Below, in pieces: positions 9,097-12,500 of a DNA stretch of 12,500 nucleotides; the stretch's first letter is position 1; each line of letters opens with the position of its first letter. The stretch is from an uncultured Gemmatimonadota bacterium. Lineage in GTDB: Bacteria; Gemmatimonadota; Gemmatimonadetes; Gemmatimonadales; Gemmatimonadaceae. Where the stretch lies: the NCBI GenBank assembly GCA_946480295.1, contig CAMLIT010000128.1, positions 1 through 12,500 on the forward strand. The letters run 5' to 3'. Position numbers and translations under genes: made by a program. The notes below the pieces were generated by a model. That model saw nothing but the letters and a program-made list of their open reading frames with translations, made no database searches and was not told where the DNA came from.

Positions 9097-9218
9097 ACGG
9101 AGCTCCCGGCGTGATGAAAACGGGCGTCGTCGCGGGCGAAATAGAAATGGCGCCCGACCGGATAGCAAGTTTCGCGCACGCCAGCACGTGGGACCGCTTC
9201 GTGCAACGCCCCAGGGGC
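9097..9218. promoter_or_regulatory. Divergent intergenic region between kinase and FAD-Rieske genes
   Basis: These 122 bases separate the two chosen starts and must hold promoters for both directions. Bases 9117-9150 are slightly richer in A than their surroundings, but I cannot place a convincing -35/-10 pair. The FAD gene has possible in-frame starts here (9114, 9147), so its true 5' end may lie inside this stretch. Confidence 0.4.
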
Positions 9219-10802
9219 ATGCGATCCGACACGAGCGAGCCGCACCCTGGCGGCGCGACCTCCTCTCTCTGGATGGCCGTCCCCGTCCCCGACTTCCCCC
9301 CGCTCGCCGAGTCGGTGGAGGCGGACGTGTGCGTGATCGGCGCGGGGATCGCCGGCCTCACCGCCGCCTGGCACCTGCTGAAGGCGGGGAAGTCGGTGGT
9401 CGTCCTCGACGACGGCCAGGTCGCCTCGGGGGAGAGCTGCCGCACCACCGCGCACCTGTCGAACGCGATGGACGACCGGATCTTCGTCCTCGAGGCGGTG
9501 CACGGGGAGGAGGGGGCGCGCCTCGCCGTCGAGAGCCACGGCGCGGCGATCAACCGCATCGAGGAGATCGTGCGCCTCGAGGACATCGCCTGCGACTTCC
9601 AGCGCCTGGACGGCTGGCTCGTCGCGGCGAGCGCCGACGACCGGAAGACGCTCGAGCGCGAGCTGGAGGCCGCGCACCGCGCCGGGCTCGCCGACGTCAC
9701 GATGCTCGACCGCGCGCCAGTGTCGGCGTGGGAGATGGGCCCGGCGCTCCGCTTCCCGCGCCAGGCGACCTTCCACCCGGTGAAGTACCTCGCCGGCCTC
9801 GCCGCGGCGATCGTGCGTGACGGCGGTCACGTTTTCTGCGGCACGCACGTCTCCTCGGTCGAGGGGGGCGAGCGGTGCGTCGTCGAGACGGAGAGCAAGC
9901 ACACCGTGCGCTGCGGCGCCGTCGTCGTCTGCACCAACGCGTCGATCACCGACCTCGTGGTGACGCACGCGAAGATGGCGCCGTACCGCACCTACGCCAT
10001 CGCCGCCCGCGTGACGCGCGGCGCGGTGGCGAACGCGCTCTACTGGGACACCGCCGACCCGTACCACTACGTCCGCCTCCAACCGCTCGACGAGGAGTCG
10101 GGTCCGACGAAGGGGGACGTCCTCCACGACGCACTCGTCGTCGGCGGCGAGGACCATCGCACGGGGTATCACGGGAGCGAGAGCGACGCCGCGCTGCGCT
10201 GGCGCCGGCTCGAGCAGTGGATGCGCGAGCGGTGGCCCGAGGCGGGCAACGTGATCGCCCGCTGGTCGGGGCAGGTGCTCGAGCCGAACGACTACCTCGC
10301 CTACATCGGTCCCAACCCCGACGGCGCGCGGAACGTCTACATGTACTCCGGCGACTCCGGGCAGGGGATGACGCACGGCACCATCGCCGGGATCATGCTC
10401 ACCGACGCCATCGTCGGCCGCGAGAGCCCGTGGGCGAAGCTCTACGACCCGAAGCGCGTCTCGCTGCGCGCGCGCCCGATCGAGGAGCTGGCCCTGCATA
10501 ACGCGGCGGCGGCGTTCGAGTTCGTGAAGGATCATCTCGTGCCCTCCCTCACGCGGGAGGGCGAGGTCCGCCCCGGCGAGGGCCGCGTCATCCGCCGCGG
10601 CGTCCACCGCATCGCCGCCTATCGAGACGCGTCCGGGACGCTGCACGAGCACTCGGCGGTGTGCACGCACCTCAAGTGCATCGTCCACTGGAACGCCGCC
10701 GAGTCGAGCTGGGACTGCCCGTGCCACGGGTCGAGGTTCGACCCGTACGGGAAGGTGCTGAACGGGCCGGCGGTCAGGGATCTGGACGAAGCGCCGGAGT
10801 GA
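9219..10802 (+). CDS. FAD-dependent oxidoreductase (DAO fold) with C-terminal Rieske 2Fe-2S domain
   Basis: The 527-residue product begins with a DAO-type FAD fold: [17 protein letters not shown] (41-57) followed by VVVLDD, and [17 protein letters not shown] [14 protein letters not shown]. The FAD part ends near [16 protein letters not shown]. From about residue 435 a Rieske domain follows, with C482-T-H484 and C500-P-C-H503 (C-x-H-x15-C-x2-H) as 2Fe-2S ligands. Cys487 and Cys502 fill the positions that form the disulfide in bc1-type Rieske proteins. The layout matches the YhfW-like class; substrate unknown. No signal peptide or membrane segment is seen, so it is probably cytosolic. The start at 9219 fits the usual short leader before the FAD fold ([15 protein letters not shown]), but its AGGGG is too close to the ATG. 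In-frame ATGs at 9147, 9114 and 9042 are alternatives. Confidence 0.92.
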   Translation: MRSDTSEPHPGGATSSLWMAVPVPDFPPLAESVEADVCVIGAGIAGLTAAWHLLKAGKSVVVLDDGQVASGESCRTTAHLSNAMDDRIFVLEAVHGEEGARLAVESHGAAINRIEEIVRLEDIACDFQRLDGWLVAASADDRKTLERELEAAHRAGLADVTMLDRAPVSAWEMGPALRFPRQATFHPVKYLAGLAAAIVRDGGHVFCGTHVSSVEGGERCVVETESKHTVRCGAVVVCTNASITDLVVTHAKMAPYRTYAIAARVTRGAVANALYWDTADPYHYVRLQPLDEESGPTKGDVLHDALVVGGEDHRTGYHGSESDAALRWRRLEQWMRERWPEAGNVIARWSGQVLEPNDYLAYIGPNPDGARNVYMYSGDSGQGMTHGTIAGIMLTDAIVGRESPWAKLYDPKRVSLRARPIEELALHNAAAAFEFVKDHLVPSLTREGEVRPGEGRVIRRGVHRIAAYRDASGTLHEHSAVCTHLKCIVHWNAAESSWDCPCHGSRFDPYGKVLNGPAVRDLDEAPE

Positions 10803-10834
10803 GCGGGCGCGGAGCCATGCGCCGAGCAGGAGCC

Positions 10835-10866
10835 GTCATCCCGAGGAGCGCAGCGACGAGGGATCC
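10835..10866. repeat. Single arm of the dispersed GTCATCC...GGATCC repeat
   Basis: The 32-base sequence begins GTCATCCCGAGGAGCGCAGC and ends GAGGGATCC. It shares the ends and the AGCGMAGCGA core with the arms of the element at 6997-7131. It lies 32 bp after the FAD-Rieske stop. No second arm was found beside it. Confidence 0.7.
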
Positions 10867-10871
10867 GGCGT

Positions 10872-10888
10872 CGGCCGTCTAGTGGCCG
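10872..10888 (+). other. Small hairpin downstream of the FAD-Rieske gene
   Basis: CGGCC and GGCCG form a 5-bp stem with a 7-base loop, 70 bp after the stop codon. No U-tract follows, so a terminator role is weak. Together with the repeat arm it fills the gap before the toxin-antitoxin operator. Confidence 0.3.
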
Positions 10889-10918
10889 GCCTGGTGGGCG
10901 CTCTCGCGCGCCAGTGAC

Positions 10919-10938
10919 TTGTACATATATTCGTACAA
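10919..10938 (+). promoter_or_regulatory. YefM-type operator overlapping a -10 box, toxin-antitoxin autoregulation
   Basis: TTGTACATATATTCGTACAA is an inverted repeat with perfect 6-base arms and an 8-base spacer, in an AT-rich island within GC-rich DNA. It contains TGTACA (10920-10925) and CGTACA (10932-10937), whose centres are 12 bp apart. From established work, the E. coli YefM-YoeB operator uses TGTACA cores at 12-bp centre spacing. TATATT (10926-10931) between the cores is a plausible -10 box; no good -35 is seen. It ends 19 bases before the antitoxin GTG. Binding is inferred. Confidence 0.75.
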
Positions 10939-10957
10939 CTTGCGACGGCGAGGTTCC

Positions 10958-11269
10958 GTGGCCCGCACCCTCAAGATCTCGGAAGCGCGCAGGCGCCTGT
11001 TCGATCTCGTGAACGAGGTCACCAGCGACGACCAGGAAGTCGTCCTCATCGAGCATCGCGACAACCCGAAGCGGGCCGCCCTCGTCAGCGAGGAATACTT
11101 GCACGGGCTGGAGTCGAGGATCGCCGCGCTCGTGAAGGAGCGTGCGCCCGAATTCCGGCTCGCCGGGAGTATGCGTCTCCTCGTCGGCGAGGACGAGCTG
11201 GAGGCTGCCCTCGACCGCACCCGAGCCGACCAGGCGGCCCTCGCGTCCGGGAAGTTCCGGAACCTCTGA
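10958..11269 (+). CDS. Phd/YefM-family type II antitoxin
   Basis: The 103-residue product begins VARTLKISEARRRLFDLVNEV, the Phd/YefM N-terminal DNA-binding dimer fold, followed by the strand VVLIEHRDNPKRAALVSEEYLHGLES typical of the family. The C-terminal part (about 60-103) is charged and would be the toxin-binding tail. The GTG at 10958 is chosen because it has GCGAGG a few bases upstream and starts just before the conserved domain. A TTG at 10919 in the same frame would read through the operator palindrome and is unlikely. The PIN toxin starts 3 bp after the stop. Antitoxin binding to the toxin and to the TGTACA-type operator would repress the operon (family knowledge plus the visible operator). 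Confidence 0.92.
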   Translation: MARTLKISEARRRLFDLVNEVTSDDQEVVLIEHRDNPKRAALVSEEYLHGLESRIAALVKERAPEFRLAGSMRLLVGEDELEAALDRTRADQAALASGKFRNL

Positions 11270-11272
11270 TCC

Positions 11273-11677
11273 GTGACGAGCCTCGCCGTCGCGGACACGC
11301 ATGGACTGATCTGGTACGCGACCGGCGCACATCGAAAGCTCGGTCGCCGCGCCCTGCGCTTCTTCCAGCGCGCGGACGAGGGTCGCGCGACGATCTTCGT
11401 ACCGACGATGGTGCTCGTGGAGGTGGCGGAGAACGCACACGCCGGCCGAATCGACCTCGGGCGGCCCTTCGCGGAGTGGGAAGAGGAGCTGTTCGCTTCC
11501 GGCAAGTATGTCCCCGCGTCGCTCACGCGTGACGTGGTTCGCGCAGCCACTGGTCTCCACCGGATTCCCGAACGGGGGGATCGCCTCATCGCGGCTACCG
11601 CGGTCACGCTCGGCCATCCGCTCCTCAGCCGCGATCCGGCGATCGGGAGGACGGCCGGCATCCCCGTCGTCTGGTGA
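11273..11677 (+). CDS. PIN-domain (VapC-family) toxin ribonuclease
   Basis: The 134-residue product has the length and acidic residues of VapC-like PIN nucleases: Asp8 in VADTHGLIWY, Glu50 in VLVEVAE, Asp103 in GDRLIAATAV and Asp121 in LLSRDPAI. These four would hold Mg2+ for RNA cleavage. The DTHxLIWY opening is characteristic of the PIN branch usually paired with Phd/YefM antitoxins rather than VapB. Translation begins at a GTG 3 bp after the antitoxin stop, indicating coupling and lower toxin expression. All active-site residues are present, so it is probably functional. Its RNA target cannot be read from the sequence. Confidence 0.93.
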   Translation: MTSLAVADTHGLIWYATGAHRKLGRRALRFFQRADEGRATIFVPTMVLVEVAENAHAGRIDLGRPFAEWEEELFASGKYVPASLTRDVVRAATGLHRIPERGDRLIAATAVTLGHPLLSRDPAIGRTAGIPVVW

Positions 11678-11680
11678 CCG

Positions 11681-12500
11681 ATGACCGGCTGGCTCTTCCA
11701 CGCCGCCTGGTCCCCCGCCCTCGTCCTCGTCGCCGGCCTCGCCACCGCCGCCGCTCTCACCGGCGTCGGCCTCCTCGCCCTCGAGGTGGTCGGGATCGAC
11801 CTCCCCTTCCCATGGCGCCTCCCCACCGGCCTCATCCTGGGCGTCGAGATCCTCGCCCTGGACGTCGAGCTCCTCGGCTGGACGCACGCATCGGCGCGAT
11901 GGGTGCTGATGGCCGGCTGGTGGCTCTACGCTGTCGTCGGCCTGCTCTATCTCTGGTCCGTTCGGCCGCGCGATCGGCGCGAGATCCTGTATCCGCGCCC
12001 GATCCTCGCCATCCCCGCCGTCGCGACCCTCGCCACCCTCCTCGTCGCCCTCGCCCCGAGCACCAAAATCGACGAGATCTACTACCACATGCTCCTGCCG
12101 GGCCGAGTGGTGACCGACGGGGCGCTCCGCTTCTACCGCTACCCCTGGGAAGGCGCCGCCTGGCCGCAGATGCACTTCCAGCTCGCCTCGGCCCCCCTGC
12201 ACGCGATCGGGGTCCCGGACGCGCCGAACGTGCTGAGCTGGTGCATGAGTGTCGCGCTGCTGCTGTTTGCATGGCGCGCTGCCGCCTTCTGCCATCCGCC
12301 ATCCGCTCTCCGCGATCTGTTCGCAGTCCGCAGTGAGGTCCGCGTCCGCAATCCGCAGTACGTCCGCAGTCCGCAGTCCGCAGCGAATCCGGGTCCGAAC
12401 TCCGCAGTCCTCCTCCTCTCCGCCGCCGCCGTGGGACTCTACCCAGCAGTCTGGTGGCCCACCGCCGGCGCCCACGCCATGGGCGACCTCGCCGTCACCT
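11681..12500 (+). CDS. Polytopic membrane protein, probable glycosyltransferase (GT-C-like), 3'-partial
   Basis: The frame is open from the ATG at 11681 to the window end (273 codons plus one base). The start gives an immediate hydrophobic helix (LVLVAGLATAAALTGVGLLAL), followed by helices near 50-65, 75-92 and 107-125. A soluble loop then holds STKIDEIYYHMLLPGR (Asp131, His136), and more helices lie at about 185-203 and 244-258. The Asp...Tyr-His loop after several helices resembles GT-C lipid-linked glycosyltransferases, but the match is by style, so the call is tentative. Residues 203-243 (HPPSALRDLFAVRSEVRVRN, then PQYVRSPQSAANPGPN) are encoded by a heptanucleotide array and look unlike the rest. 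The gene begins 3 bp after the PIN stop with no clear ribosome site, so it may be read as part of the toxin-antitoxin transcript or have been interrupted upstream by insertion of that module. Confidence 0.75.
   Translation, partial: MTGWLFHAAWSPALVLVAGLATAAALTGVGLLALEVVGIDLPFPWRLPTGLILGVEILALDVELLGWTHASARWVLMAGWWLYAVVGLLYLWSVRPRDRREILYPRPILAIPAVATLATLLVALAPSTKIDEIYYHMLLPGRVVTDGALRFYRYPWEGAAWPQMHFQLASAPLHAIGVPDAPNVLSWCMSVALLLFAWRAAAFCHPPSALRDLFAVRSEVRVRNPQYVRSPQSAANPGPNSAVLLLSAAAVGLYPAVWWPTAGAHAMGDLAVT
12288..12407. repeat. Degenerate heptanucleotide array (TCCGCAG) inside a coding region
   Basis: About 17 units of a 7-base motif (TCTGCCA, TCCGCCA, TCCGCTC, TCCGCGA, then TCCGCAG variants) cover 120 bases with small interruptions. 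Three perfect TCCGCAG units stand at 12363-12383. The array is read in frame as part of the membrane protein. Its base pattern differs sharply from flanking coding DNA. Confidence 0.85.

Noticed and set aside
10919..10957. The TTG at 10919 as the antitoxin start, adding MYIYSYNLRRRGS
   Set aside because: The extra residues are the translation of the palindromic operator and -10 box; the family domain begins after the GTG at 10958, which has a ribosome site.
12288..12407. The short regular units as a CRISPR array
   Set aside because: The units are 7 bp and contiguous, with no spacers of uniform length, and they lie within an open coding frame; it is a tandem microsatellite.
10619..12475. A 618-residue - strand open frame across the toxin-antitoxin pair
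   Set aside because: It crosses the operator, both toxin-antitoxin genes and the heptad array and shows no domain; a shadow frame.

Overview
The window is GC-rich throughout (by eye about 70 %) with strong G/C preference at third codon positions. Several traits point to Gemmatimonadota or a close relative, though this is inference from style and not from a marker gene: a secreted beta-barrel protein with an N-terminal VDTV-repeat linker, dispersed GTCATCCTGAG...GAAGGATCC-type repeats, and degenerate heptanucleotide arrays. No rRNA, tRNA, CRISPR or insertion sequence was seen.

Region 1 (1-4213, + strand) is the end of a cell-surface glycan locus. It holds the C-terminal part of a two-domain oxidoreductase (MDR dehydrogenase fused to Gfo/Idh/MocA), a PglC-type phosphoglycosyl transferase, a PglD/NeuD-type sugar O/N-acyltransferase and a DegT/DnrJ/EryC1 aminotransferase. 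The last three match the set of steps that makes an N-acetylated amino sugar nucleotide and loads it on a lipid carrier. Region 2 (4360-6103, +) is an envelope pair: an outer-membrane beta-barrel protein and an L,D-transpeptidase, 16 bp apart. Region 3 (6117-9096, - strand) has a secreted protein with a TonB-C-like end and a PAS-GAF hybrid-less sensor histidine kinase, separated by a dense repeat patch (6916-7197). Region 4 (9219-10802, +) is a FAD oxidoreductase with a C-terminal Rieske domain, divergent from the kinase. Region 5 (10919-11677, +) is a Phd/YefM antitoxin and PIN toxin pair with an operator strongly resembling the published YefM operator. Region 6 (11681-12500, +) is a polytopic membrane protein, probably a glycosyltransferase, that runs off the window and carries an in-frame heptanucleotide array.

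No wholly new multi-gene system is evident. The most unusual signals are repeat-derived coding sequence: a 41-bp direct repeat that supplies the start codon and N-terminus of a secreted protein, a G-rich heptad array that supplies the C-terminus and stop codon of the histidine kinase, and a second heptad array read through as about 40 residues inside a membrane protein. The toxin-antitoxin operator is the clearest regulatory prediction.
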